64,000 nt of DNA from Pontibacter chinhatensis (GCF_900113285.1 NZ_FOOT01000001.1:62001-126000); one strand, 5' to 3'; positions 1 through 9,445 are shown, counted from the stretch's first letter. Made by a program: numbers and translations. The notes: generated by a model not told the origin, from the letters alone.

Positions 1-19
1 CAGGGATTACCTTTTTTGC

Positions 20-850
20 CTATGACCTGATAGGCTGGTATTTAGCCCGCAAAAACATAAACACGCCGTAAAAGATAAGCCCGAGGGCCACGGCGCCAAG
101 TATAAATGAGCCATAGGAGGAGTTCTCGAGCAGCGCAAAGGCATCGCTGTTGCCGCCTGCCTCTGAGGCCCTTGATTTGAGGGCGGCTTGCAGTAAGAGG
201 TAGCCAATGAGAAGCCATACTATACCACGGGCCATGTAGCCCAACTTGCCCGCCCGGATGAGCAGGAGCTCTGCCTCGTGCTGCACCCGGCTGGTGTGGA
301 CCTCCTTTTTATACTTCTCAGAGAAGCCGTAATAGATTTGGTAAATCCCCGCTGCTATGGTTCCTACGGCAACAATGCCCACCAGCCACTGCCCAAACGG
401 TTGCTCCAGGAGCTTGGCAGTCAGGGTTTCCCGGGAGTCTGTGCCTCCGCCACTGCTGTCGCCAAGCACCATGCGCGCGGCCAGAAAGGCAAACCCGCCA
501 TATACCAAGCCGCTAAAAGCATACCGCAAGCGCCTGGCTATGCCTTTGGCATCAGAGCCTTTGTCCTCGGTGTCCTTGATGGCCTGTATAAAACGCCAGA
601 TAGCGTAGCACAGCAGTCCAACCGCCGTTAGCCCCAGCAGCACATCGCCGGCAGGCAAGTCCTGTATGGTTCTCAGAACCCCGGAACGCTTTGTATCATC
701 GGTCGACTGCCCGCCGATTTCGAAAGCAGCCATAAAGGCCAGAAGTCCTATCAGGCTATATACTACCCCTTTGGCAGTTAGGCCAAATCGGGCAAAGTTC
801 TCCACCCACTGCGGCGGCGGGCTGGGAACATAAGAAGTAAGATCTGTCAT
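20..850 (-). CDS. DUF1206 domain integral membrane protein
   Basis: The 276-residue protein holds three tandem copies of a two-helix membrane unit, starting near residues 17 (FARFGLTAKG), 103 (IARRLRYAFSG) and 200 (AGKLGYMARG). This is the layout of the DUF1206 family. Six transmembrane helices place it in the inner membrane. The family has no known reaction. The gene is alone on its strand at the window edge, divergent from the DUF4136 lipoprotein gene across about 240 bases. One AAGTATA copy lies inside the gene at 98-104. The family assignment is firm and the function is unknown. Confidence 0.88.
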   Translation of the reverse strand: MTDLTSYVPSPPPQWVENFARFGLTAKGVVYSLIGLLAFMAAFEIGGQSTDDTKRSGVLRTIQDLPAGDVLLGLTAVGLLCYAIWRFIQAIKDTEDKGSDAKGIARRLRYAFSGLVYGGFAFLAARMVLGDSSGGGTDSRETLTAKLLEQPFGQWLVGIVAVGTIAAGIYQIYYGFSEKYKKEVHTSRVQHEAELLLIRAGKLGYMARGIVWLLIGYLLLQAALKSRASEAGGNSDAFALLENSSYGSFILGAVALGLIFYGVFMFLRAKYQPIRS

Positions 851-1093
851 AAGTTTTGTCCATAGTTTATACTCCCGTACACGGATTTGTACTGTTCATG
901 GTTGCTGGCGCTTCCCATACTTTAACGGGTGGCTGGGATCATCTCAAACTAAAGTCGGAACAGTGCAGTATGTGGAACAATGAGGCATTGCATGTCCATC
1001 GGTCTTACATGTATACTTTTTATTATATTTGTACATGTACCCGGGCTGGGCTCCTAAGTGAGCTATAGCCTTTGCTTTTATACTTTGAACACT

Positions 1094-1681
1094 ATGAAAA
1101 ACCTGCTTTCGTCTATACTTGCCTGTCTTTTTATACTTGGAGCTGCAACGCTAACTTCCTGTGTCACAACTTCCGCCTCGTTGGGGGCTAAAGCTATCAA
1201 AGCGCCTTATGCGTCAAGTTTGCGCAATGCCAAAACCTTTGCCTGGTACCAGCCCAGCCCGGCAGCCCAGCCGGAGTACCTGAAAGGTTATAAACCGGCT
1301 CTGCATGACCATTTGGTGAAGGCGGTGGAGAAGGAGTTGCAGGATCGCGGCTATACGAAGGTGGAGAAAAATCCAGATGTGCTGGTGGCTTACGACGTCA
1401 GCGTGTCGGTGCCGGAAGAGAAGGATAAGGCTGAAAACTTCGCATCAGGGTTTGGCTACGGATACGCCTATATGAGCGGTTTTCGCTATACGTATGGCCA
1501 TGCCGATATGCCCGGCTACCGTAGCGTGGATCTTTTCAAGGAGGGAACCCTGATCATTGATTTGATAAACCCCAGATCGAACATGCTGCTATGGCGCGGA
1601 TGGGCAGAGGGCGCCATCAACTTTAACGCCGGAGCAGGAGCCGTGGGCAAAAAGGTGGAGGAGGTGTTGGAGCAGTTATAG
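1094..1681 (+). CDS. DUF4136 domain lipoprotein
   Basis: A 195-residue protein. I chose the ATG at 1094 over an upstream GTG at 1058 because it puts a clean signal peptide (MKNLLSSILACLFILG) and a lipobox ending LTSC at the N-terminus. The mature part has the DUF4136 pattern: an early FAWYQP segment, a basic region predicting a partner-binding helix (LVKAVEKELQDRGY), NPDVLVAYDVSV, and a C-terminal GTLIIDLINPRSNMLLWRG strand pair. Family members are envelope lipoproteins of unknown role. The signal-peptide codons carry two TATACTT copies (FIL and SIL encoded with the ATA codon). Confidence 0.85.
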   Translation: MKNLLSSILACLFILGAATLTSCVTTSASLGAKAIKAPYASSLRNAKTFAWYQPSPAAQPEYLKGYKPALHDHLVKAVEKELQDRGYTKVEKNPDVLVAYDVSVSVPEEKDKAENFASGFGYGYAYMSGFRYTYGHADMPGYRSVDLFKEGTLIIDLINPRSNMLLWRGWAEGAINFNAGAGAVGKKVEEVLEQL

Positions 1682-1722
1682 AGTATAGGGAAAGTATAAA
1701 TTAGGCTTTGAGAGCGGCTGTA

Positions 1723-2376
1723 TTACCGCTCTCCGTTCCACTCAGCGTAGAACTGATTGAGAAAATCCACCATGTACTGATGCCGTTGCGCGGCCATTTG
1801 CCTGGCAGTTTCGGTGTGCATGCGGTCTTTGAGTAGCAGCAGTTTTTCGTAGAAGTGGTTGATGGTAGGGGCAGTGCTGCTTTTATACGCCTCAAAGCTG
1901 TCGTGCAGAACAGGTTTTATACTTGGGTTATACATCTCCCGGTTTTTGTGACCCCCGTAGGCAAAAGCACGGGCAATGCCCATGGCCCCGATGGCGTCCA
2001 ATCGGTCAGCATCCTGCACTACTTTTCCTTCCAGCGTGGGCATATCCGAAGAGGTGCCAGCTCCTTTAAAGGAAAGGTCCCTGATAATGCTGCACACGTG
2101 CTCGATGGTTTTCTCCTCTACCTGCTGCTGCTCCAGCCACTCCCGCGCCAGGCGTGGCCCAACGGTTTCGTCCCCGTTGTGAAATTTATGGTCGCCGATG
2201 TCGTGCAACAGCGCGGCCAGATCCACGACAAATAAGTCAGCGTTTTCTTTTTTAGCGATCGTTCTGGCGTTGTTACATACTCTAAGCACATGCCACCAGT
2301 CGTGCCCCGAGCCTTCGCCGGATAGTTTCTTTTGTACGTACTCCTCCGTTGCTGCTACAATGGAAACAGAATTCAT
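1723..2376 (-). CDS. HD domain phosphohydrolase (YedJ/YpgQ-like)
   Basis: The 217-residue protein carries an HD metal-dependent phosphohydrolase core: H in GHDWWH near residue 24, HD in ALLHDIGDHKF near residues 58-59, and D in QDADRLDAIGAMG near residue 123. The DADRLDAIGAMGIARAFAYGG block is typical of the YedJ/YpgQ branch, cytosolic enzymes with nucleotide phosphatase activity in characterised members. The substrate here is not determined by sequence. It runs convergently with the DUF4136 gene and is followed upstream by another minus-strand gene. Confidence 0.88.
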   Translation of the reverse strand: MNSVSIVAATEEYVQKKLSGEGSGHDWWHVLRVCNNARTIAKKENADLFVVDLAALLHDIGDHKFHNGDETVGPRLAREWLEQQQVEEKTIEHVCSIIRDLSFKGAGTSSDMPTLEGKVVQDADRLDAIGAMGIARAFAYGGHKNREMYNPSIKPVLHDSFEAYKSSTAPTINHFYEKLLLLKDRMHTETARQMAAQRHQYMVDFLNQFYAEWNGER

Positions 2377-2439
2377 GCTCTTTTATACTTTGTCCGCCTC
2401 AAAGCTACAGAAAATCCTTTTGGGAGCATCGAAGAAAAA

Positions 2440-2901
2440 TCAGGCCAAGGCAGGTTCAGGCGTTTTATCGGTCAAAGTATAAACCGGCAGCTGTTCCTCC
2501 AGCACATCAGCCCACGTGGTTAAATACAGAACCACATCATTGCGAAGGTTATGCTTCAGGAGCCTGCGGTGTTGTGGCAAACGTGCTGTAACCAGAGGTT
2601 GGGAGAGAGCCTCCAGGTGCGCCAGCTCTTCGCGCGTAAAGCCCATGTCCAGCATCTGATCTATGATTTCGTCCATCGGGAGGCAGCTATGCGGGCAGTA
2701 GTCCCGGAGTTGTTCCCGCCAGTCGCCGTAGCGCCACATGGCAGCACCGTGTATCTGGCCTTTTGTATATTGGGTGATGGTTTGGGCCAGGTGGCCGCAG
2801 TTGCAGCTTCCCATGTGCCCCCATTCATACGTTGCGCCACCTGCCAGCCTTGCAGCAGTCTCACGCAATGCCCTGATAAGTCTGTAAGAGCCCCTTGCCA
2901 T
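2440..2901 (-). CDS. Conserved hypothetical protein with cysteine/histidine cluster
   Basis: I do not recognise a named family. The 153-residue protein starts MARGSYRLIRALRETAARL and has a cysteine-rich early segment (GSCNCGHLAQTI near 32-43, then YCPHSCLP near 67-74) that could bind a metal or cluster. A helical C-terminal half follows (NDVVLYLTTWADVLEEQLP). It has no signal peptide or membrane segment, so it is probably cytosolic. It lies 63 bases upstream of the HD hydrolase gene on the same strand and may share its transcript. The C-terminal codons contain an AAGTATA copy (PVYTLTD). Confidence 0.7.
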   Translation of the reverse strand: MARGSYRLIRALRETAARLAGGATYEWGHMGSCNCGHLAQTITQYTKGQIHGAAMWRYGDWREQLRDYCPHSCLPMDEIIDQMLDMGFTREELAHLEALSQPLVTARLPQHRRLLKHNLRNDVVLYLTTWADVLEEQLPVYTLTDKTPEPALA

Positions 2902-3003
2902 AGTTTCGATAGTTAAAAAGTATAGAATGGATTTTCAGGAACACGGCTTTTATAAGCGGTTCTGTCTTTGTTCCTTTGTAATATATCCGTCAGAATTTGC
3001 TAA

Positions 3004-3885
3004 ATGTTTACCCCACAGCAGAAATTAAAGCTCAAAATCTCCAAGTTGGAAGCTTTTGTTAAAAAATTTTCCTTTGCATTTGCCACGGTAGGTGCTTTGT
3101 TATGCCTATTCCCCAAGGGAGCCTCGGCTCAGATTCTGAATATTGAGCGCTCCCGTGTAGATCGCGATTCTGCCGGTTATTTTACGGGGAAGGGAGGGCT
3201 AAGCTTTTCGATGTTTAACCGGAACGCTGGCAAGGATAACCCAAACAACTACCTGCAACTGACCTTCAATGGCGATGTAGCCTACATTGCTGAAAAGCAT
3301 AGCTACCTATTGCTTAACTACTATAATTACCTGCTGGTTAACTATGATTCCAAAGAACTTCGCAATACAGTTGCCAGCACCGGTTACTCCCATTTCAGGG
3401 TAAACTTTATGCGCAAGAAAAGGCTTTCCTATGAGGCTTTTACCCAGGTACAGGCGGACAAGGCCAGGGGGCTGGAGCTGCGGACATTGGCAGGTGGGGG
3501 CGTCCGCTACCGGTTGCTTTCCGGGGACGACGGCAGTGTATACTTCGGCACGGGCCTGATGCATGAACACGAGGAATGGGAGAATCCGGACATGGAGCAG
3601 CAGCTCATTGTGTCCGACCTGTTTAAATCGACAAACTATCTAAGCGGAAAATTAAAGCTTAATGAGCAGGTAAGTACAGAAGGCATTGCTTACTATCAGG
3701 TGGGGCACGACAAAACCATAGACAGGTTTAGAAACAGGATAAGCGGAGATATTTCCCTGCAGGTGAAGCTCACGAATGTGTTTTCGTTCAAGACAAATTT
3801 CAACTGCGTGTATGAAGATAAGCCTATAGTACCAGTCACTAGGTTCGTTTATTCCATTTCAAACGGCATTCAGGTGCAGTTCTAA
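3004..3885 (+). CDS. DUF481-like outer-membrane beta-barrel protein
   Basis: The 293-residue protein has an unusually long basic n-region before the hydrophobic core, with likely signal peptidase I cleavage after GASAQ near residue 43. The mature chain consists of alternating amphipathic strands (LNYYNYLLVNY, RLSYEAFTQVQAD, VYFGTGLMHEHEEW) and ends in an aromatic-rich strand terminating in QVQF, typical of BAM-inserted barrels. The layout matches DUF481 (YdiY-like) proteins. It stands just ahead of the polysaccharide export genes but is separated by 137 bases, so a link to them is only suggested. Confidence 0.75.
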   Translation: MFTPQQKLKLKISKLEAFVKKFSFAFATVGALLCLFPKGASAQILNIERSRVDRDSAGYFTGKGGLSFSMFNRNAGKDNPNNYLQLTFNGDVAYIAEKHSYLLLNYYNYLLVNYDSKELRNTVASTGYSHFRVNFMRKKRLSYEAFTQVQADKARGLELRTLAGGGVRYRLLSGDDGSVYFGTGLMHEHEEWENPDMEQQLIVSDLFKSTNYLSGKLKLNEQVSTEGIAYYQVGHDKTIDRFRNRISGDISLQVKLTNVFSFKTNFNCVYEDKPIVPVTRFVYSISNGIQVQF

Positions 3886-4022
3886 GGGGAAACGATAAAT
3901 ATAAATAGACAAAAAACTGCAAGCGGAAACAATAATTTCATAATTTTACCATTTCAGACATTACTATACCTAGAGATTAAATAGCCATTTGGCTTATTTA
4001 CGAAGTGAGGAATCATAATCCA

Positions 4023-4805
4023 ATGCGCAAAACCCTTATCGCATGGTGGTTCGTTGTAGGATTGGCTCTTTTTGCCTCCTGCGTTCCACAAAAAAAGCTC
4101 CTGCTGCTGCAAGAGAACCCTGAAGTGAAAGACCAGGGCAAAGCAGATGAGCTTCTGAAAACATTTGATTTAAAGAAGCCTGTTTATACCCTTAGAACAG
4201 GCGATGTCCTTTCCCTTAGAGTACAGTCCACCACTCCACAGGAGTACGACTTCTTGAGTGCTGGTACTACCACTTTTGGCGCAACCGATCCGGTTTTAGA
4301 CGGCTACACCATTGACGAGGCCGGAGACATTTTGCTACCTGTTGTGGGCAAGATCCGTTTAGGTGGTCTTACTATGCCCGAAGCCAGAGGGGTTGTAACA
4401 GAGGCGCTAAAACCTTACCTGGCCAACCCGACCGTTAATTTGCGCCTGCTAACTTTCCGCTATACAATTGTGGGAGAGGTAGGAAATCAGGGGCAGTTTA
4501 CCACCTATCAGGACAATATTAATGTGGTGGAGGCCATCGCCAATGCCGGCGGCCTAGGCAGCTATGCGAACCGCGGAAAAATTAAACTGATACGCTACGA
4601 AGAGGGCCAGGCTAAAATATATGCTTTCAGCCTATTGGATGAGAACACCCTAGCGATGAACAACTTCTACCTCAAACCAGATGATATGATTGTGGTAGAT
4701 CCGCTGCCTGCCAAGTTCTTCCGGGAGAACGTATTGGGTACCTTCTCACTTGGCTTCGGTTTAATTGCATCCGTTGTACTTCTCTATACTAGACTTTCAA
4801 GATAA
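4023..4805 (+). CDS. Wza-like polysaccharide export outer-membrane lipoprotein
   Basis: 260 residues from the ATG at 4023; a GTG at 4005 would add six residues before the signal peptide. The N-terminus is a lipoprotein signal ending FASC. Next come the Poly_export domain (YTLRTGDVLSLRVQS, then DGYTIDEAGDILLPVVGKIRLGGLTMPEA) and an SLBB repeat (YTIVGEVGNQGQFTTYQDNINVVEAI). A C-terminal hydrophobic helix (TFSLGFGLIASVVLLYT) resembles the membrane-spanning end of Wza-type proteins. It exports surface polysaccharide together with the kinase encoded eight bases downstream. Function by family is secure; the polysaccharide is not known. Confidence 0.93.
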   Translation: MRKTLIAWWFVVGLALFASCVPQKKLLLLQENPEVKDQGKADELLKTFDLKKPVYTLRTGDVLSLRVQSTTPQEYDFLSAGTTTFGATDPVLDGYTIDEAGDILLPVVGKIRLGGLTMPEARGVVTEALKPYLANPTVNLRLLTFRYTIVGEVGNQGQFTTYQDNINVVEAIANAGGLGSYANRGKIKLIRYEEGQAKIYAFSLLDENTLAMNNFYLKPDDMIVVDPLPAKFFRENVLGTFSLGFGLIASVVLLYTRLSR

Positions 4806-4813
4806 CATATAAG

Positions 4814-7189
4814 TTGGAATCTACATTCAATCCCGAAGAAAACAGCTTCATAGATTTTAAGGCACTTTTAAACTCCGCCATTTCCAAATGGTATCTGTTT
4901 GTCATTGGTGCTGTTATCGCCCTTTCAGCAGCCTGGTTGCTGAACCGGTATACTGTCCCACAGTATGAGGTGTCTTCTTCTGTCATGTTTTCTGGGGATC
5001 CTACAAAAGGTGCCTCCGCAGCAGCATTACTCTATGGAACAGAGCTGTTTAAAGGCGCTCAAGGGCTTACTAATGAGTCGATACTTTTAAAGACAAAGTC
5101 GTTGGCTCGCCAGACATTAGATAAACTGGACTTCCGTGTCAGCTATTATGTGAAAGGCAATGTGCTGATGTTGGAGGCCTATAAGGGGGAAGCACCTATT
5201 CAGGTAACCTTCGATACGACTGCAGCCGCTATTCCCTACAGCGTCATGTTTAAGGTAAGCCTGCAGGATGGGCAGGGGTATAGTTTATCAACTGAAAACC
5301 TGAAGTGGAATGACAAGGTAGCAGATAAGTCTTTCAAGTTTGGGCAGTCTTACCTGATCGATGATTTTGCTTTTTCCATTGAGTTATTGAAGCCAGAGGC
5401 CTTTAACGGGAATGAGGTCATGTTCTCCATTAACAACCTGGATGATCTTGCCCGAAGGTATGCGTCCAACCTTGCTGTAAAGCCTTATGGTGGCGATGCC
5501 TCGGCTCTCGTACTAACCGTAGCTGGCTCTACACCAAAGAAGGATATAGATTACTTGAATGCTCATATGGAGACCTACAGGCAGAATAACCTGGATATAA
5601 AAAACTCCAAGGCGGTAGGTACCCTTAGTTTTATTGACCTTCAACTGCAGCAGATTAGTGATTCGTTATACTTCATCGAATCCCGACTGGAGGACTTTAA
5701 AAGACGCACAGCGGCAATGGACCTAAGTGCTGCCGGTGCAAAAGTTGCTGGCGAGTTGCAGTCGCTTGAGCAACGGAAGGCAGAGATGCTGTTAACCTCC
5801 CGCTATTATGACTACCTCTCCACGTACCTTAGCAAAGAGAACCCTGAAGAAGTTATCCAGGCTCCTGCAACATTGGGCGTTAGCGATCCAGTATTAAATG
5901 CTTTGGTTTCGCAATTAGTTTCCATACAAACAGAACTAAGTGTGGCCTCAACTGGCCAGGGGCAGGATAATCCGGGCATTAAATTAAAGCGGCAGCAGCT
6001 AAATGAGGTAAGGGCTTCTTTACTCGAGAACCTTAACAGCCTGAAGGATGCAAACCAGATAGCATTGAGAAATCTGGACCAGCGTATAAATACTGCGGCA
6101 GCCGAGCTGCAAAAATTGCCTTCTTCAGAAAGACAGCTGATCAACATCCAAAGACTTTATAGCCTGAGTGAAAACCTCTACGTGTTCTTGATGGAGAAGC
6201 GTGCTGAGGCCGGAATTGCCAAAGCTGCCAACACCTCGGACGTAACCATTCTTAGAGAGGCCTCTATCACTAACCAGACTGCACCGCTGCCGCTCCGGAA
6301 TTACGGGATAGCCCTGGCCATTGGACTCGGCCTGCCCTTTGCCCTTATTTTTGTGAAGGAGCTGATGAACAATAAGATTCATACTGTGGAGGATATCGGC
6401 AAGTATACCGAGCTACCGCTACTTGGTCTTGTGGGGCATAACAAAAAAGAGGAGAGCCTGCTGGCTAACCTCAGCCCGAAATCTGCACTGGCAGAGGCAT
6501 TCCGAACTGTCAGGTCCAACCTGAGATACATGACTGGGGTTAATGACGCAACTGCAGACGGCGGAAAGATCATTGTTATCACCTCCTCAATCAGCGGCGA
6601 GGGTAAAACCTTCTCTGCTAAAAACCTTGCTTATATTATCTCTATATCAGGGGAGAGGACTCTGCTGGTGAACGCAGATATGCGCAAGCCAAATAACAAC
6701 ACGGATCTGGGTGTGGCGAGCAGCCTTGGACTCAGTAACTACCTTGCGGGGCATGCGACATTGGATGATGTCATCAACACAACTATTCAGGAACACCTGC
6801 ATGTATTGCCATCGGGCGATATACCGCCTAACCCGTCGGAGTTATTGCTAAGCGGCCGAATGACTGATTTGGTCGCAGAACTGAAGCGTCGCTACGACTA
6901 TATCATCATGGACACCCCGCCTGTTGGTATACTTTCTGACGGACTGGAACTGATGCAGATTGCGGATGCCAACGTGTTCATGGTGCGGCAGGATTACACT
7001 ATCCGCGACTTCCTGAAGAATGTGCAGCTACAGTATGAGTCAGGTAAAATTCGTAACACAGCTATACTTTTCAACGACGTCAATTACAAGAAGTTGAACT
7101 ACGGCTACGGCTACGGGTATGGGTATGGCTACGGGTATTATGCCGAGGATAACGAAACAAAGTCTTGGTGGAAACGAATAAGGGGGTAA
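4814..7189 (+). CDS. Wzc-like polysaccharide co-polymerase and BY-kinase
   Basis: 791 residues from a TTG start eight bases after the export lipoprotein stop. A Wzz domain with a first membrane helix (about 27-45) is followed by a long coiled-coil periplasmic region and a second helix (about 497-515). The cytoplasmic BY-kinase domain has Walker A (SGEGKT near 594), Walker A' (NADMRKP near 619, with N where many have D) and Walker B (IIMDTPPVG near 697). The tail is a Tyr/Gly repeat (YGYGYGYGYG near 762-776), the usual site of autophosphorylation. Known members control polysaccharide chain length and export by cycling phosphorylation. It forms an operon with the Wza-like gene and probably with fcl and gmd. 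Confidence 0.94.
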   Translation: MESTFNPEENSFIDFKALLNSAISKWYLFVIGAVIALSAAWLLNRYTVPQYEVSSSVMFSGDPTKGASAAALLYGTELFKGAQGLTNESILLKTKSLARQTLDKLDFRVSYYVKGNVLMLEAYKGEAPIQVTFDTTAAAIPYSVMFKVSLQDGQGYSLSTENLKWNDKVADKSFKFGQSYLIDDFAFSIELLKPEAFNGNEVMFSINNLDDLARRYASNLAVKPYGGDASALVLTVAGSTPKKDIDYLNAHMETYRQNNLDIKNSKAVGTLSFIDLQLQQISDSLYFIESRLEDFKRRTAAMDLSAAGAKVAGELQSLEQRKAEMLLTSRYYDYLSTYLSKENPEEVIQAPATLGVSDPVLNALVSQLVSIQTELSVASTGQGQDNPGIKLKRQQLNEVRASLLENLNSLKDANQIALRNLDQRINTAAAELQKLPSSERQLINIQRLYSLSENLYVFLMEKRAEAGIAKAANTSDVTILREASITNQTAPLPLRNYGIALAIGLGLPFALIFVKELMNNKIHTVEDIGKYTELPLLGLVGHNKKEESLLANLSPKSALAEAFRTVRSNLRYMTGVNDATADGGKIIVITSSISGEGKTFSAKNLAYIISISGERTLLVNADMRKPNNNTDLGVASSLGLSNYLAGHATLDDVINTTIQEHLHVLPSGDIPPNPSELLLSGRMTDLVAELKRRYDYIIMDTPPVGILSDGLELMQIADANVFMVRQDYTIRDFLKNVQLQYESGKIRNTAILFNDVNYKKLNYGYGYGYGYGYGYYAEDNETKSWWKRIRG

Positions 7190-7226
7190 TTGCCTTATTT
7201 CGCTTTTAACTTTCGTGTAATACTTT

Positions 7227-8162
7227 ATGCATAAAGACTCTAAAATTTACGTGGCGGGCCATAGAGGGATGGTTGGCTCTGCCATCGTACGTTCCCTTCA
7301 GAATGAGGGATTCACCAATATCATCACCCGCACATCCCAAGAACTTGATCTCAGAAACCAAGGTGCTGTAGAGCACTTTTTTGAAGAAGAAGGGCCGGAG
7401 TATGTCTTCCTGGCGGCTGCCAAGGTGGGCGGCATTCACGCTAACAACACCTACCGCGCCGACTTTCTGTATGATAACCTGATGATAGAGGCTAACATCA
7501 TACATGCCGCCTATAAGCATAAGGTGCAGAAACTGATGTTCCTCGGTTCCTCCTGTATTTATCCTAAAATGGCCCCTCAGCCCTTGAAAGAGGACTACTT
7601 GTTGACTGGGCCGCTGGAACCGACAAACGAGCCTTACGCTATTGCTAAAATCACCGGTATCAAACTTTGTGAGTCATATAGGGACCAGTATGGTTGTAAC
7701 TTTATCAGCGTTATGCCTACTAACTTGTATGGCTACAACGATAACTACGACCTGAATAACTCCCACGTGCTCCCAGCCTTAATCCGGAAGTTCCATGAGG
7801 CGAAGGAATCTGGAGCTCCTACCGTAACAGTATGGGGAACTGGTAGTCCGCGCCGTGAGTTCCTTTTCGCCGATGACCTGGCCCAAGCCTGCCTGTTTTT
7901 GATGGATCAATATGATGGTCGGGAGCTGGTTAATATTGGCACTGGGGAGGATATTACTATCAAGGACCTGGCGTTGCTGGTAAAAAAGGTAACAGGGTAT
8001 GAAGGGGAAATTGTGTTTGACACTTCCAAGCCGGACGGCACCCCACGAAAACTGATGGATGTCTCCAAACTGCATTCACTTGGTTTTAAACACTCTACAA
8101 ACCTGGAAGAAGGAATTGCGTTGGCATACGCAGATTTTAAAAACAAATTTGTAGAAGTATAG
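7227..8162 (+). CDS. fcl: GDP-L-fucose synthase
   Basis: A 311-residue short-chain dehydrogenase/reductase. It shows the N-terminal NADP-binding motif [10 protein letters not shown], the FLGSSCIYP segment with the catalytic serine and cysteine, and YxxxK as YAIAK. It converts GDP-4-keto-6-deoxymannose to GDP-L-fucose by epimerisation and reduction in the cytosol. It sits between the Wzc-like kinase gene (37 bases upstream) and gmd (49 bases downstream), giving both steps from GDP-mannose and pointing to a fucose-containing surface polymer. The gene ends in GAA-GTA-TAG, so an AAGTATA copy supplies its stop codon. Confidence 0.96.
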   Translation: MHKDSKIYVAGHRGMVGSAIVRSLQNEGFTNIITRTSQELDLRNQGAVEHFFEEEGPEYVFLAAAKVGGIHANNTYRADFLYDNLMIEANIIHAAYKHKVQKLMFLGSSCIYPKMAPQPLKEDYLLTGPLEPTNEPYAIAKITGIKLCESYRDQYGCNFISVMPTNLYGYNDNYDLNNSHVLPALIRKFHEAKESGAPTVTVWGTGSPRREFLFADDLAQACLFLMDQYDGRELVNIGTGEDITIKDLALLVKKVTGYEGEIVFDTSKPDGTPRKLMDVSKLHSLGFKHSTNLEEGIALAYADFKNKFVEV

Positions 8163-8211
8163 TATATATACCCGTTTACTGAAATCTATACTTATTACGA
8201 ACCCTTTACAG

Positions 8212-9330
8212 ATGAAAACTGCCCTTATTACCGGAGTGACCGGCCAGGACGGAGCGTACCTGGCAGAGTTGCTTCTCAGCAAAGGATATAAAGTGCACGG
8301 CATCAAGCGCCGTAGCTCCAGCTTCAACACAGACAGGATCGATCACTTATACCAGGACCCGCACGAAAAGAACATCAACTTTAAGCTGCACTACGGCGAC
8401 CTGACTGACTCCACAAACCTGATCCGTATTATACAGGAAACGCAGCCAGATGAGATTTATAACCTGGCGGCCATGAGCCACGTGAAGGTGAGCTTCGACA
8501 CACCTGAGTATACAGCCAACGCTGATGGATTAGGCACGCTGCGCATACTGGAGGCAATCCGTATACTCGGCCTTACTAAGAAAACAAAGGTATACCAGGC
8601 TTCTACCTCTGAACTTTATGGCCTGGTGCAGGCTGTACCGCAGTCTGAGACGACGCCATTTTACCCTCGCTCGCCATATGCAGTAGCTAAACTTTACGGC
8701 TATTGGATTACGGTGAACTACCGTGAGGCTTACGGCATGTTTGCCTGCAACGGCATCCTGTTTAACCACGAGTCGCCACTCAGAGGCGAAACGTTCGTGA
8801 CAAGAAAAATCACCCGCGCAGCTGCCCGTATTGGACTGGGCCTTCAGGAAAAGCTATACTTAGGTAACCTGGATGCCAAGCGCGACTGGGGCCATGCTAA
8901 AGATTATGTAGAGGCAATGTGGCGCATCCTGCAGCAGGACGAGCCGGAGGACTACGTAATTGCGACGGGTGTAACTACTACCGTGCGCGACTTCGTGAAG
9001 ATGGCTTTTGGAGAGCTTGGAATTGTGATTGAGTTCAGAGGCGAAGGAGTAGAGGAGAGAGGTTACGTAGCCGCCTGCAACAACCCCGATTACCAGGTGG
9101 AAGTTGGCAAAGAGGTAGTGTGCGTTGATCCGAACTACTTCCGTCCGACCGAGGTGGACCTGCTGATAGGGGATGCCACCAAGGCCAAGGAGAAACTTGG
9201 CTGGACTCCAAAGTATGACTTGCCAGCTCTGGTGAAAGACATGATGGACTCGGATATTGAGCTGTTCAAGCGTGACAGCTACCTGGTAGAAGGGGGACAT
9301 AAAGTGTACAACTACCACGAGCTTCAATAA
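8212..9330 (+). CDS. gmd: GDP-mannose 4,6-dehydratase
   Basis: The 372-residue protein has the motif [15 protein letters not shown] at residues 7-21, the active-site STSELYG segment and YxxxK as SPYAVAK. Length and pattern match GMD enzymes, which dehydrate GDP-D-mannose to GDP-4-keto-6-deoxymannose, the substrate of the upstream fcl product. The gene is followed by a TATACTT inverted pair and a rho-independent terminator, so it is probably the last gene of the polysaccharide operon. No glycosyltransferase, flippase or polymerase gene lies nearby, so the rest of the pathway is elsewhere. Confidence 0.96.
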   Translation: MKTALITGVTGQDGAYLAELLLSKGYKVHGIKRRSSSFNTDRIDHLYQDPHEKNINFKLHYGDLTDSTNLIRIIQETQPDEIYNLAAMSHVKVSFDTPEYTANADGLGTLRILEAIRILGLTKKTKVYQASTSELYGLVQAVPQSETTPFYPRSPYAVAKLYGYWITVNYREAYGMFACNGILFNHESPLRGETFVTRKITRAAARIGLGLQEKLYLGNLDAKRDWGHAKDYVEAMWRILQQDEPEDYVIATGVTTTVRDFVKMAFGELGIVIEFRGEGVEERGYVAACNNPDYQVEVGKEVVCVDPNYFRPTEVDLLIGDATKAKEKLGWTPKYDLPALVKDMMDSDIELFKRDSYLVEGGHKVYNYHELQ

Positions 9331-9342
9331 CAAAGTATAACG

Positions 9343-9359
9343 TATACTTTTAAAGTATA
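9343..9359. repeat. Inverted TATACTT pair after gmd
   Basis: TATACTTT-T-AAAGTATA forms an 8-bp perfect inverted repeat with a one-base centre, directly before the gmd terminator. A third AAGTATA copy lies just upstream at 9333-9339. This pairing of the dispersed heptamer beside a gene end recurs elsewhere in the window. Confidence 0.8.
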
Positions 9360-9360
9360 A

Positions 9361-9394
9361 AAAAGCCGGTTGCAAACAGCAGCTGGCTTTTTTT
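9361..9394 (+). terminator. gmd: Rho-independent terminator of gmd
   Basis: A 13-bp stem (AAAAGCCGGTTGC / GCAGCTGGCTTTT, two G-T wobbles) with loop AAACA is followed by a run of T. It ends the polysaccharide operon. Confidence 0.85.
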
Positions 9395-9420
9395 ATGGCA
9401 GAAGTATAGGCACAAAAAAA

Positions 9421-9445
9421 GAGCTTATACTTTAAGTATAAGCTC
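9421..9445. terminator. Bidirectional hairpin built from inverted TATACTT copies
   Basis: A 12-bp perfect inverted repeat (GAGCTTATACTT / AAGTATAAGCTC) with a one-base centre, flanked by seven A on the left and TTTT on the right. It lies just 3' of the tRNA-Asp genes on the minus strand, where the A run reads as a T tract, so it is a good terminator for them. Each arm contains one copy of the dispersed heptamer. Confidence 0.8.

Noticed and set aside
18-35. Hairpin GCCTAT/ATAGGC at the end of the DUF1206 gene
   Set aside because: It overlaps the stop codon, and on the minus strand the tract that follows is A, not T, so it is not a terminator for that gene.
856-1068. A 70-codon plus-strand frame between the DUF1206 and DUF4136 genes
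   Set aside because: Low-complexity composition rich in Tyr and Cys, no recognisable domain, and it lies in the divergent promoter region.
7081-7140. Tyr-Gly repeat at the end of the Wzc-like gene as a novel repeat protein
   Set aside because: Tyrosine-rich C-terminal clusters are standard in bacterial BY-kinases.
3004-9330. Complete capsule or exopolysaccharide biosynthesis locus
   Set aside because: Only export, kinase and GDP-fucose genes are present; no glycosyltransferase, Wzx or Wzy is encoded here.
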